From positions 124,001 to 188,000 of the forward strand of contig NZ_MAUE01000026.1 in assembly GCF_001702265.1 (NCBI RefSeq): 64,000 nt of DNA. Direction: 5' to 3'. A program made the position numbers and the translations under genes. The notes below the pieces were generated by a model. It made no database searches, was not told the origin of the DNA, and saw only the letters and a program-made list of their open reading frames with translations. Below, piece by piece: positions 8,179 to 16,678 of the stretch (the stretch's first letter is position 1; every line of letters begins with the position of its first letter). The stretch is from Pseudomonas aylmerensis. Lineage in GTDB: Bacteria; Pseudomonadota; Gammaproteobacteria; Pseudomonadales; Pseudomonadaceae.

Positions 8179-9678
8179 ATGACTACAACAATCGAGCACT
8201 ACATCAACGATCAGCGCGTGAGCCGCGATGACCGGTATCAGGACGTCTACAACCCGGCCACCGGCGAAGTCACCGCCCGCGTCGCCCTGGCCAGCCGCCA
8301 GACCGTGTCCGAAGCCGTCGCCGCTGCGCAGGCCGCCTTCGCCGGTTGGGCCGACACCCCGCCAATCCGCCGCGCCCGCGTACTGTTCGAATACCTGCAC
8401 CTGCTGCGTGAGCGCAAGGATGACCTGGCGCGCATCATCGTCGCCGAACACGGCAAGGTCTTCACCGACGCCCAGGGCGAAGTCGACCGGGGCATCGATA
8501 TTCTTGAATTCGCCTGCGGCATCCCGAACCTGCTCAAGGGCGAGCATTCCGACCAGGTCTCGCGGGGCATGGACAACTGGACCCTGCGCCAGCCGCTGGG
8601 CGTGGTGGCCGGCGTCACGCCGTTCAACTTCCCGGTGATGGTACCGATGTGGATGTACCCGATCGCCATCGCGGCGGGCAACACGTTCATCCTCAAGCCG
8701 AGCCCGACCGACCCGAGCGCTTCGCTGTTCATGGCCGAGCTGCTGCATGAAGCCGGCTTGCCGAAAGGCGTATTCAACGTGGTGCAGGGCGACAAGGAAT
8801 CGGTGGACGCGCTGATCGAACACCCGGACGTCAAGGCTGTGAGCTTTGTCGGATCGACACCGATTGCGCAGTACATCTATGAAACCGGCGCGCGCAACGG
8901 CAAGCGCGTGCAAGGCCTGGGCGGCGCGAAAAACCACATGGTGGTGATGCCCGACGCGGACATCGAGAAAACCGTCGACGCGCTGATGGGCGCCGCCTAC
9001 GGCAGTGCCGGCGAGCGCTGCATGGCGATTTCGGTGGCGGTGCTGGTCGGCGATGTCGGTGACAAAGTCATCGCCGCCCTGACCGAACGCGCCAAGCAAC
9101 TGCGCATCACCGATGGCCGGGACCTCAAGGCCGAAATGGGCCCGATCGTGTCGCGTGCGGCCCTTGAGCGCATCAGCGGCTACATCGAACAAGGTGTGAA
9201 GGCTGGCGCGCAACTGCTGCTCGACGGCCGTGACTATGTGCCGACCGAAGCGGGGTTGGAAAATGGCTTCTGGCTCGGCGCGACCCTGTTCGATCACGTG
9301 ACAAAAGAGATGAGCATCTACCGCGAAGAAATCTTCGGCCCGGTGCTGGCCTGCGTGCGCGTGAGTGACTTCGGCGAGGCGATCAAGCTGGTCAACGACC
9401 ACGAGTTCGGCAACGGCGTGAGCTGCTTCACCCGCGACGGCAACATTGCCCGCGAGTTCGCGCGGCGCATCGAAGTGGGCATGGTCGGCATCAACGTACC
9501 GATCCCGGTACCGATGGCCTGGCACGGCTTTGGTGGCTGGAAGAAGAGCTTGTTTGGCGACATGCATGCCTATGGCACTGAAGGTGTGCGCTTCTACACC
9601 AAGCAGAAGTCGATCATGCAGCGCTGGTCGGAGAGCATCGAGCAGGGCGCGGAGTTTGCGATGCCGGTCTCCAAGTAA
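8179..9678 (+). CDS. mmsA: CoA-acylating methylmalonate-semialdehyde dehydrogenase
   Basis: This 499-residue aldehyde dehydrogenase starts at the ATG at 8179, which removes a 60-residue in-frame extension lying in the promoter region. Diagnostic stretches are GVVAGVTPFNFPVMVPMWM, the catalytic cysteine in GSAGERCMAISVAVL (about residue 285) and the conserved PMAWHGFGGWKKSLFGD near the C-terminus. This branch lacks the usual catalytic glutamate and transfers the acyl group to CoA, producing propionyl-CoA or acetyl-CoA in valine, myo-inositol or malonate-semialdehyde breakdown. The usual partner mmsB is not beside it, so it may serve a different semialdehyde. Confidence 0.9.
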   Translation: MTTTIEHYINDQRVSRDDRYQDVYNPATGEVTARVALASRQTVSEAVAAAQAAFAGWADTPPIRRARVLFEYLHLLRERKDDLARIIVAEHGKVFTDAQGEVDRGIDILEFACGIPNLLKGEHSDQVSRGMDNWTLRQPLGVVAGVTPFNFPVMVPMWMYPIAIAAGNTFILKPSPTDPSASLFMAELLHEAGLPKGVFNVVQGDKESVDALIEHPDVKAVSFVGSTPIAQYIYETGARNGKRVQGLGGAKNHMVVMPDADIEKTVDALMGAAYGSAGERCMAISVAVLVGDVGDKVIAALTERAKQLRITDGRDLKAEMGPIVSRAALERISGYIEQGVKAGAQLLLDGRDYVPTEAGLENGFWLGATLFDHVTKEMSIYREEIFGPVLACVRVSDFGEAIKLVNDHEFGNGVSCFTRDGNIAREFARRIEVGMVGINVPIPVPMAWHGFGGWKKSLFGDMHAYGTEGVRFYTKQKSIMQRWSESIEQGAEFAMPVSK

Positions 9679-9706
9679 CAACGGTTAGAACACCGCAGGA
9701 CCTCTC

Positions 9707-9793
9707 GTGCGAGCGGGCTTGCCCGCGATAGCGCAGGGTCAGTCAGGACATTTGTCACTGATAGACCGCTATCGCAGGCAAGCCCGCTCGCAC
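9707..9793. repeat. REPIN (paired inverted REP elements)
   Basis: GTGCGAGCGGGCTTGCC at 9707 is matched by its near complement ending at 9793, with a variable centre. This is the REP doublet typical of fluorescent pseudomonads. It lies between convergent mmsA and xylH. Confidence 0.85.
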
Positions 9794-9807
9794 ATGTTTG
9801 CTTGCGT

Positions 9808-10944
9808 TCAGCGCCGCCCCGCCCGTGTACTCACATCCACCCACACCGCCAGCACCAGAATGCTGCCTTTCACAATCATCTGCCAGTAACTGTCCACGTC
9901 CAGCATCGACATGCCGTTATCCAGACTGGTAATCACCAGCGCCCCGAGCAACGCGCCATACACCGTGCCCGAGCCGCCGCGCATGGAGGTGCCGCCGATA
10001 AAGCACGCAGCAATGGCATCCAGTTCGCCCATGCTGCCCGCCGAGGGTGAGCCGGCGGCGAGGCGGGCCGTGTTGACCAGGCCGGCGAAGGCGCACATCA
10101 CGCCCATGATGCCGAAGATCCACAGTTTGACCGCCTGCACGTTGATGCCCGACAGGCGCGTGGCTTCCATATTGCTGCCCACTGCATACACGCGGCGGCC
10201 GAACACGGTCTGGCTGGTGACATAGCTGAACACGCCGAGCAGCACCAGGAGCAACAGCACCGGCACCGGGATGCCGTCGTAGCTGTTGAGGGTGGTAACG
10301 AACCCGGCCAGCACCGCGCCGATCAGCACTACCCGCAGCACGTCGCGCACCCGCGAGTGCGCCGCCAGGCCATGCAGTGCGCGGTTGCGCCGTTGTTTCC
10401 AGGTAAGGAACAGCGTCAGCGCAAACAGCAACACGCCGAGCCCCACGCCCACCGCGTGCGGCAGGTAACCCTGGCCGACGTACACCAGCGACGGCGACAC
10501 CGGCGCGATGGTGGTGCCGCCGGTGATCCCCAGCAGAATTCCGCGAAACGCCAGCATGCCCCCCAGGCCGACGATAAACGAGGGGATGCGCAGGTAAGCG
10601 GTCATGTAGCCGTTGGCCAATCCGATCATCAACCCGCACAGCGCCACCAGGCTGAGGTTGGCCAGCAGCGGCACGTGATAGACCACGTCCAGGATCGCCG
10701 CGAGCCCGCCCAGTAAACCCAGCAGCGAACCCACCGACAAATCGATCTCGCCGCTGATGATCACCAGCACCATGCCGCAGGCCAGGATCCCGGTGATCGC
10801 CATCTGGCGCAGCAGATTGGAGAGGTTGCGCGGGGTGAGGAAACCGCCCTCGGTCTGCCAGGTGAAAAACAGCCAGATGAACGCCACGGCGATCACCAGT
10901 GCGAGCATTTTGTAGCGGGTAAACAGCTGTTTGACCTGATTCAT
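9808..10944 (-). CDS. xylH: D-xylose ABC transporter permease
   Basis: This 378-residue integral membrane protein has about ten hydrophobic segments. It has the sugar-permease features FVGTLGG-like IPSFIVGLGGMLAFRG, the EIDLSVGSLLGL loop and the C-terminal CFIGGTSMRGGSGTVYGALLG. It forms the membrane channel for the XylF-bound sugar. It abuts xylG with no gap and is the last gene of xylF-xylG-xylH. Related permeases carry ribose or arabinose; the xylA and xylR context fixes xylose. Confidence 0.93.
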   Translation of the reverse strand: MNQVKQLFTRYKMLALVIAVAFIWLFFTWQTEGGFLTPRNLSNLLRQMAITGILACGMVLVIISGEIDLSVGSLLGLLGGLAAILDVVYHVPLLANLSLVALCGLMIGLANGYMTAYLRIPSFIVGLGGMLAFRGILLGITGGTTIAPVSPSLVYVGQGYLPHAVGVGLGVLLFALTLFLTWKQRRNRALHGLAAHSRVRDVLRVVLIGAVLAGFVTTLNSYDGIPVPVLLLLVLLGVFSYVTSQTVFGRRVYAVGSNMEATRLSGINVQAVKLWIFGIMGVMCAFAGLVNTARLAAGSPSAGSMGELDAIAACFIGGTSMRGGSGTVYGALLGALVITSLDNGMSMLDVDSYWQMIVKGSILVLAVWVDVSTRAGRR

Positions 10945-12492
10945 CTACTCGGTTTTCCGATCGTTATTATTGTGTTGGCTGAGCGCCGCGGCGAGCACCT
11001 GTTCCTGGGTGAGCCCCTGGTTGATGAAATCGCCGCGCAACTGGCCGTCGCCGATCACCAGCACGCGGTTGGACACGCCGAGCACTTCGGCCAGCTCCGA
11101 GGAGACCATGATGATCGATACCCCTTCGGCCGCCAGCGCGCCCATCAGCTTGTAGATCTCGTACTTGGCGCCCACATCCACGCCGCGCGTGGGCTCGTCG
11201 AGGATCAGTACCTTGGGCTGGGTCATCAGCATTTTCGCCAGCACGGCTTTTTGCTGATTGCCGCCGGACAGGCTGGTGATCGGCAAAAACGGGCTGGACG
11301 TCTTCAGGTGCATGCGTGTGATTTGCTGATCGATGCTGCCCAGTTCGGCCTCGGCGTCGATGCGGGTCATGTGCGCGTAGGTGTCGAGTACGGCAAGGGT
11401 GATGTTCTGGCCGACGCCCAGGTCCGGGATGATGCCTTGGCGCTTGCGGTCCTCGGGCACCATGCACAGCCCGGCGCGGATGGATTTGAGCGGCGTGCGG
11501 GTGTCGATCACCTGGCCGTCCAGCCACACCTCGCCGCTGTAGCGGCCGGGGTAGGCACCGAACAGTGCCGACACCAGTTCCGTGCGCCCGGCACCGACCA
11601 GACCGGCAATGCCGAGGATTTCCCCGCGCCTGAGGCTGAATGAAATATCGTCGACGCGTTTACGCCTGGGGTTGTCGACGTCGTAACAGGTGACATTGCG
11701 CGCCTCGAAAACCACCTCGCCGATGTCATGGGGTTGGGTGGGGTAGAGGTTGCTCATTTCCCGCCCGACCATCTGCGTAATGATCCGCGGGATATCCATG
11801 TCGGCCATGGCCGTGGTCGCGATGTGCTTGCCGTCGCGGATCACCGAGACGGTGTCGCACACCGCCGCCACTTCATCGAGCTTGTGCGAGATGTACACGC
11901 AGGCCACGCCCTTGGCCTTGAGGTCACGGATGATGTCGAGCAGCACCTCGATTTCCGAGCGGGTCAGGGCCGAGGAGGGCTCGTCGAGAATCAGCAGGCG
12001 CGCCTGCTTGTTCAGGGCCTTGGCGATTTCCACCAGCTGCTGGTAACCGCCGCCGTACTGCGACACCGGCAGCGCCACGTTCATGTCCGGGACCTTGAGT
12101 TCGCGCATCAACTGTTCGGCGCGATGGATCATCGCCGGGTAGTTCATGCGCCCGCCGGGCAGGGTCAGTTCGTGGCCCATGAAGATGTTCTCGGCCACCG
12201 ACAGGTCGGGCACCAGCGTCAGCTCCTGGTGAATGATGACGATGCCGGCGGCCTCGGTTTCACTGATGGACTGGGCCTTGAGCGGCTGTCCGTCCCAGAG
12301 AATTTCTCCCTCCCAGGTGCCATACGGATAGACCGCCGACAGCACCTTCATCAAGGTGGATTTGCCGGCGCCGTTCTCACCGCACAGGCCGACACATTCC
12401 CCCGGCCGCACCTTGATATCGATGCCGTTGAGCGCGTTGACCCCGCCAAAGCTTTTGACGATGCCGTTCATTTGCAGCAGGTAGTCAGCCAT
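10945..12492 (-). CDS. xylG: D-xylose ABC transporter ATP-binding protein
   Basis: This 515-residue protein carries two ATPase domains. The first has Walker A GENGAGKST (about residue 38) and Walker B LLILDEPSSALT; the second has signature LSGGNQQKAVLAKML and LILDEPTRGVDVG. The N-terminal half has the unusual signature YGGGYQQLVE, as in other sugar importers of the Mgl/Xyl type. I chose the ATG at 12492 (MADYLLQMNG) over an in-frame GTG at 12501, because it matches the family N-terminus and leaves a short gap after xylF. It powers xylose uptake with XylF and XylH. Confidence 0.93.
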   Translation of the reverse strand: MADYLLQMNGIVKSFGGVNALNGIDIKVRPGECVGLCGENGAGKSTLMKVLSAVYPYGTWEGEILWDGQPLKAQSISETEAAGIVIIHQELTLVPDLSVAENIFMGHELTLPGGRMNYPAMIHRAEQLMRELKVPDMNVALPVSQYGGGYQQLVEIAKALNKQARLLILDEPSSALTRSEIEVLLDIIRDLKAKGVACVYISHKLDEVAAVCDTVSVIRDGKHIATTAMADMDIPRIITQMVGREMSNLYPTQPHDIGEVVFEARNVTCYDVDNPRRKRVDDISFSLRRGEILGIAGLVGAGRTELVSALFGAYPGRYSGEVWLDGQVIDTRTPLKSIRAGLCMVPEDRKRQGIIPDLGVGQNITLAVLDTYAHMTRIDAEAELGSIDQQITRMHLKTSSPFLPITSLSGGNQQKAVLAKMLMTQPKVLILDEPTRGVDVGAKYEIYKLMGALAAEGVSIIMVSSELAEVLGVSNRVLVIGDGQLRGDFINQGLTQEQVLAAALSQHNNNDRKTE

Positions 12493-12497
12493 GGCGG

Positions 12498-13499
12498 TCA
12501 CAGCCCGCCAATCTGCTCTTTGGTATAGAAACCGTCCTTCTCCAGCAGGTCGATATTGGCCTTGGTCAGCGGTGTCGGGGTCAGCAGGATGGTGTCGACC
12601 TGCTTGCTGCCGTTGTCGTACTGCGAGCTATAGGACGGCTTCTCATTGCGCGCCAGTTGCACCGACAGCTTGGCGGCTTCGGTGGCGATCAACTTGAGTG
12701 GTTTGTACACGGTCATGGTCTGGGTGCCGTCGATCACACGCTTGACGGCGGCGAGGTCGGCGTCCTGGCCGGAGATCGGCACCTTGCCGGCGAGCTTCTG
12801 CGCGGCCAGCGCCTGGATCGCACCGCCGGCGGTGGCGTCGTTGGAGGCGACGATGGCGTCGATCTTGTTGTTGTTCCGGGTCAGGGCGTTTTCGACGATG
12901 CCCAGCGCTTCGGTAGGGTTCCATTCCTTGACCCACTGCTGGCCGACAATCTTGATATCGCCCTTGTCGATGGCCGGCTGCAGCACTTTCATCTGGCCTT
13001 CGCGCAGCACTTTCGCGTTGTTGTCGGTGGGCGCGCCGCCGAGCAGGAAGTAGTTGCCCTTGGGCGCCGCTTGCAGCACACCGTTGGCCTGCATCTCGCC
13101 GACTTTTTCGTTATCGAAGGAGATGTAGGCGTCGATATCGGCATTGAGGATCAGGCGGTCATAGGACACCACCTTGATCCCGGCCTTCTTGGCTTCGGCG
13201 ACGGCGTTGGTGAGCACGGTGGCGTTGAACGGCACGATCACGATCACGTCGACGCCGCGTGAGATCAGGTTTTCGATCTGGGAAATCTGCTTCTGCTCGT
13301 TGGCATCGGCGGACTGCACGAAGACCTTGGCATCGAGTTTTTCTGCCGCCGCGACGAAGTAATCGCGGTCTCGCGACCAGCGCTCCAGGCGCAGGTCGTC
13401 GATGGAGAAACCGATCTTCGGGTGCGCAGGATCAGCCATCACCGGCAGGGCGAGCAAGGCCAGGGCAGTGGCGAGCAGCGTGCGTTTGAATGCTTTCAT
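12498..13499 (-). CDS. xylF: D-xylose-binding periplasmic protein
   Basis: The 333-residue precursor starts MKAFKRTLLATALALLALPV with cleavage after VMA, leaving DPAHPKIGFSIDDLRLERW. This is the characteristic XylF opening, in which the protein faces the pentose. Later stretches such as ASNDATAGGAIQALAAQ and SGQDADLAAVKRVIDGTQT are conserved in the family. It delivers xylose to XylGH. It is the first of the three transport genes and is separated from xylA by the repeat-filled region 13563-13931. Confidence 0.94.
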   Translation of the reverse strand: MKAFKRTLLATALALLALPVMADPAHPKIGFSIDDLRLERWSRDRDYFVAAAEKLDAKVFVQSADANEQKQISQIENLISRGVDVIVIVPFNATVLTNAVAEAKKAGIKVVSYDRLILNADIDAYISFDNEKVGEMQANGVLQAAPKGNYFLLGGAPTDNNAKVLREGQMKVLQPAIDKGDIKIVGQQWVKEWNPTEALGIVENALTRNNNKIDAIVASNDATAGGAIQALAAQKLAGKVPISGQDADLAAVKRVIDGTQTMTVYKPLKLIATEAAKLSVQLARNEKPSYSSQYDNGSKQVDTILLTPTPLTKANIDLLEKDGFYTKEQIGGL

Positions 13500-13562
13500 G
13501 GTGGTGCGTCCTTTTATTGTTGTTGGAAAGACACTGTGCGAAGACTCTAGGCGAACACTGTA

Positions 13563-13931
13563 TTTGTGGCGAGCAGCCTCTTTGTGGCAAGTGGGTTCTT
13601 TGGGTTGAGCAGCCTCTTTGTGGCAAGTGGGTTCATTGGGTTGAGCAGCCTCTTTGTGGCTAGCAGGCTTATTGAGGCTAGCAAGCTTGTTGTGGCGAGC
13701 GGGCTTGCCCCGCGTTGGGCTGCGAAGCAGCCCCTATTGCAAGCGACCGGGTTCAACCTGGCACACCGAGGTGCCTGGTCTTGGGGCCGCTTCGCAGCCC
13801 AACGCGGGGCAAGCCCGCTCACCACAAAGAGCCCACTTGCCACAAAGAGGCTGCTCATCACAAAAAGCCCATTTGCCACAACAAGCCCACTTGCCATAAC
13901 AAGTCCGCCAGCCAAAGGAAGTCCGCTCGCC
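13563..13931. repeat. 18-bp tandem repeat arrays in mirror orientation
   Basis: From 13563 to about 13706 there are eight units of 18 bases resembling TTTGTGGCAAGCGGGCTT. From 13824 to 13931 there are six units resembling ACAAAGAGCCCACTTGCC, the reverse complement of the left unit. The units drift in sequence but keep the exact 18-base period. The central part is the palindrome at 13692-13825. The whole stretch lies between xylA and xylF and shows no gene. Because 18 is divisible by three, both strands show artificial open frames with six-residue repeats. Confidence 0.9.
13692..13825. repeat. Large palindrome with 43-base arms
   Basis: The left arm at 13692-13734 begins GTGGCGAGCGGGCTTGCC. 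It is matched by the right arm at 13783-13825 with only two mismatches over 43 bases. The arm contains the local REP core (GAGCGGGCTTGCC) extended by a GC-rich stretch. It would form a very stable hairpin in the xylA-xylF transcript. Confidence 0.9.
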
Positions 13932-13932
13932 A

Positions 13933-15249
13933 TCAGGGATAGATAAACCGGTTGACCACCCCCTCCAGCATCTCCTGCCGGCCGCTCACTGCCTGCGGGT
14001 TCAGTTCGTGCTCAAAGGCATGCTCGGCCAGCGATGCCAGGCTGAACTCGCCCGCCAGTACGGCTTTGCCCAGCGGCTGCTGCCAACCGGCATAGCGCTG
14101 GTCCTTGAACTGCTGCAGACGGTCGTTCTGCACCATCGCCGCCGCACGCTCCAGTGCCAGGGCGAGCACATCCATCGCCGCGACGTGGCCATGGAACAGG
14201 TCGACGTCGTCCAGGCTCTGCCGGCGCACCTTGGAGTCGAAGTTGTAGCCGCCATTCTTGAAACCCCCGGCCTTGAGGATTTCATAAGTGGCGAGTGTCA
14301 TCTCCTCGACGCTGTTGGGGAATTGGTCGGTGTCCCAGCCGTTCTGCGGATCGCCGCGATTGGCGTCGATGCTGCCGAAGATGCCCAGCGACACTGCTGT
14401 GGCAATCTCATGATGAAAGCTGTGCCCGGCCAGGGTCGCGTGGTTGGCCTCGATGTTGACCTTGATCTCGTGTTCCAGGCCGTATTCATGCAGGAAGCCG
14501 AACACCGTGGCGCTGTCGTAATCGTACTGGTGCTTGGTCGGCTCCTGAGGCTTGGGCTCGATCAGCAGGTCGCCCTTGAAGCCGATCTTGTGCTTGTGCT
14601 CCACCACCATGCGCATAAAGCGCCCGAGTTGCTCGCGCTCGCGTTTGAGGTCGGTGTTGAGCAGGGTTTCATAGCCCTCGCGGCCACCCCACAGCACATA
14701 GTTGGACCCCTTGAGCCGCAGCGTGGCGTTCATCGCGCTGAACACCTGCGCGGCGGCGTAGGCAAACACTTGCGGGTCGGGGTTGCTGGCGGCGCCGGCG
14801 GCAAACCGTGGGTTGCTGAAGCAGTTGGCGGTGCCCCACAGCAGGCGGATGCCAGTCTCTTCCTGATGGCGTTCGAGCTGATCGACCATCTGCGCGAAGT
14901 GGTTGCGGTACTCCTTCAGCGAGCTGCCTTCCGGCGCCACGTCGGTGTCGTGAAAGCTGTAGTAGTCGATGCCCAGCTTGGAGAAAAACTCAAACGCCGC
15001 CTGCGCCTTGCCGATGGCCAGTTCCATCGGGTCACCGCTGCGCTGCCACGGGCGCTTGAAGGTGCCCACGCCAAACATGTCGGCCCCCGGCCACACGAAG
15101 GTGTGCCAATAGCAGGCTGCCATACGCAGGTGCTCGCGCATGGGTTTGCCGAGGATCAGCTTGTTGGCGTCGTAATGGCGAAAGGCGAGGGGAGCATCGC
15201 TGTCGGGGCCTTCGAAGCGAACCTTCTCGACACCGGGGAAGTACGTCAT
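13933..15249 (-). CDS. xylA: Xylose isomerase
   Basis: This 438-residue protein has xylose isomerase signatures: FTVWPG-like HTFVWPGADMFG, YYSFHDTDVAPEG with the catalytic histidine, LLWGTANCFSNPR, VLWGGREGYETLLNTD and the metal-site region IEANHATLAGHSFHHE. It converts D-xylose to D-xylulose in the cytoplasm. It is divergent from xylR (139 bases between starts) and upstream of xylFGH on the same strand. No xylB kinase is in the window. The isomerase route is only patchily present in pseudomonads. Confidence 0.95.
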   Translation of the reverse strand: MTYFPGVEKVRFEGPDSDAPLAFRHYDANKLILGKPMREHLRMAACYWHTFVWPGADMFGVGTFKRPWQRSGDPMELAIGKAQAAFEFFSKLGIDYYSFHDTDVAPEGSSLKEYRNHFAQMVDQLERHQEETGIRLLWGTANCFSNPRFAAGAASNPDPQVFAYAAAQVFSAMNATLRLKGSNYVLWGGREGYETLLNTDLKREREQLGRFMRMVVEHKHKIGFKGDLLIEPKPQEPTKHQYDYDSATVFGFLHEYGLEHEIKVNIEANHATLAGHSFHHEIATAVSLGIFGSIDANRGDPQNGWDTDQFPNSVEEMTLATYEILKAGGFKNGGYNFDSKVRRQSLDDVDLFHGHVAAMDVLALALERAAAMVQNDRLQQFKDQRYAGWQQPLGKAVLAGEFSLASLAEHAFEHELNPQAVSGRQEMLEGVVNRFIYP

Positions 15250-15388
15250 GGCGTTTTCCTTATTGTTCTTGGCGGTGTCTGGATACTAGCAACGGCACCT
15301 GGCCTGCCGATTATGAAAATCATCAAGGTGTGGTGCGATTTTGAGTGGCGGGGGCTAGTCTGTAGCGACTGGCCTTCGGACAAAAACA

Positions 15389-16564
15389 ATGAAAACCCTA
15401 CCGCCCGTGCACCGCATTGCCTTGCTGTTCAACGGCAGCAAGATCTACGACCGGGGCATCATCACCGGCATCGGCAATTACTTGAGCAGCACCCGCGCGT
15501 CCTGGGATCTGTTCCTTGAAGAAGACTTCCTGTGCCGCCTCAAGGGCATCGAGCGCTGGCAGGGGGACGGCATCATCGCTGACTTCGACGACCCGTTGAT
15601 TGGCGAAGCACTGGCCAATATCAAGCTGCCGGTGGTGGCGGTGGGCGGCTCCTACCAGGATGCGCGTGCTTATCCCACCGGCATTCCTTACGTGGCCACT
15701 GACAACCATGCGCTGATGAAACTGGCCTACGAACACCTGATCGAGGCCGGTCTGACCCGGTTTGCCTGTTTCAGCCTGCCCGAGGCACAGGCCAATCGCT
15801 GGGCGCAGGAGCGCGAGAAAGCCTTTCGCTTGCTGCTGCAGCGGGACGGCTTGCACGTCGAGGTCTATCGCGGTTTGGGAACCAGCGCGCCGCTTTGGGA
15901 CAGCGCAGTGGAGCAGCAGATCGCCTGGCTGCAGAGCCTGCCCAAGCCGATCGGCATCATCGCCGTCACCGACGCCCGCGCGCGGCAATTGCTGCAAGCC
16001 TGTTTGACTGCCGGCATCGCGGTGCCGGAGGAAGTGGCGTTGATCGGCATCGACAACGACCCGCTGACCCGCACCCTCACGCGGGTGCCGCTCAGCTCAG
16101 TGATCCAGGGCACCGAAACCATGGGGCGCACGGCGGCGGCATTGCTGCACCAGATGCTGCACGGCAAGCCCTGCACCGGTACGCAGATCTTGGTGCCGCC
16201 GGAGGCGATCAATGTGCAGGCCTCCAGTTTGCACCAGCCGCTGGGGAATCCGTATGTGATGCAGGCCCTGCTGTTTATCCGCCAGTACGCGTGCCAGGGC
16301 ATCAAAACCGCGCAAGTGGCGGCTTATGTGGGGGTGTCGCGCTCGTCACTGGAGTCGCACTTTCGCAAGGAACGCGGCTGCAGCGTGCATGACGAGATCC
16401 TGCGCTTCAAACTCGCCGCCGCCGCCAAGGGCCTGGAAAACCAGGCACTGGCGATTGCCGATATTGCCCAGCAGTGCGGCTTCAAGTCCGCGCAGTACCT
16501 GCATACGGTGTTTCGGCGCGAGTTTGGCTGCACGCCGCGCGAGTACCAGCAGGGCACGTCCTAG
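15389..16564 (+). CDS. xylR: Xylose-responsive AraC-family activator
   Basis: The 391-residue protein has an N-terminal LacI/periplasmic-binding-like sugar domain (RIALLFNGSKIYDRGIITGI, residues 7-26) and a C-terminal double helix-turn-helix of the AraC type (AAYVGVSRSSLESHFRKERG and IADIAQQCGFKSAQYLHTVF). This is the XylR architecture. When xylose is bound it activates xylA and xylFGH. It is divergent from xylA, and the 139-base region between them should hold its binding sites, but I could not pick out a clear direct repeat there. Confidence 0.92.
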   Translation: MKTLPPVHRIALLFNGSKIYDRGIITGIGNYLSSTRASWDLFLEEDFLCRLKGIERWQGDGIIADFDDPLIGEALANIKLPVVAVGGSYQDARAYPTGIPYVATDNHALMKLAYEHLIEAGLTRFACFSLPEAQANRWAQEREKAFRLLLQRDGLHVEVYRGLGTSAPLWDSAVEQQIAWLQSLPKPIGIIAVTDARARQLLQACLTAGIAVPEEVALIGIDNDPLTRTLTRVPLSSVIQGTETMGRTAAALLHQMLHGKPCTGTQILVPPEAINVQASSLHQPLGNPYVMQALLFIRQYACQGIKTAQVAAYVGVSRSSLESHFRKERGCSVHDEILRFKLAAAAKGLENQALAIADIAQQCGFKSAQYLHTVFRREFGCTPREYQQGTS

Positions 16565-16570
16565 GTCATT

Positions 16571-16656
16571 GTGGGAGCGGGCTTGCCCGCGATAGCGGTG
16601 TGTCAGCTTATTGATCCTGCTTGGAACTACCGCTATCGCAGGCAAACCAGCGCCTG
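16571..16656. repeat. REPIN between xylR and oprB
   Basis: GTGGGAGCGGGCTTGCCCGCG at the left is matched by an imperfect complement (GCTATCGCAGGCAAACCAGCG) at the right. It lies between convergent xylR and oprB and probably serves as a transcript end for both. Confidence 0.8.
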
Positions 16657-16678
16657 CATTTTTTGACTGTTGAGACGC

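Noticed and set aside
13563..13931. CRISPR-like array
   Set aside because: Units are 18 bases, directly abutting with no unique spacers, and no cas genes are near.
13547..13946. Open frames of about 126-128 residues on both strands with six-residue repeats
   Set aside because: They arise from the 18-base tandem repeat (divisible by three), have no ribosome site or family match, and mirror each other on opposite strands.
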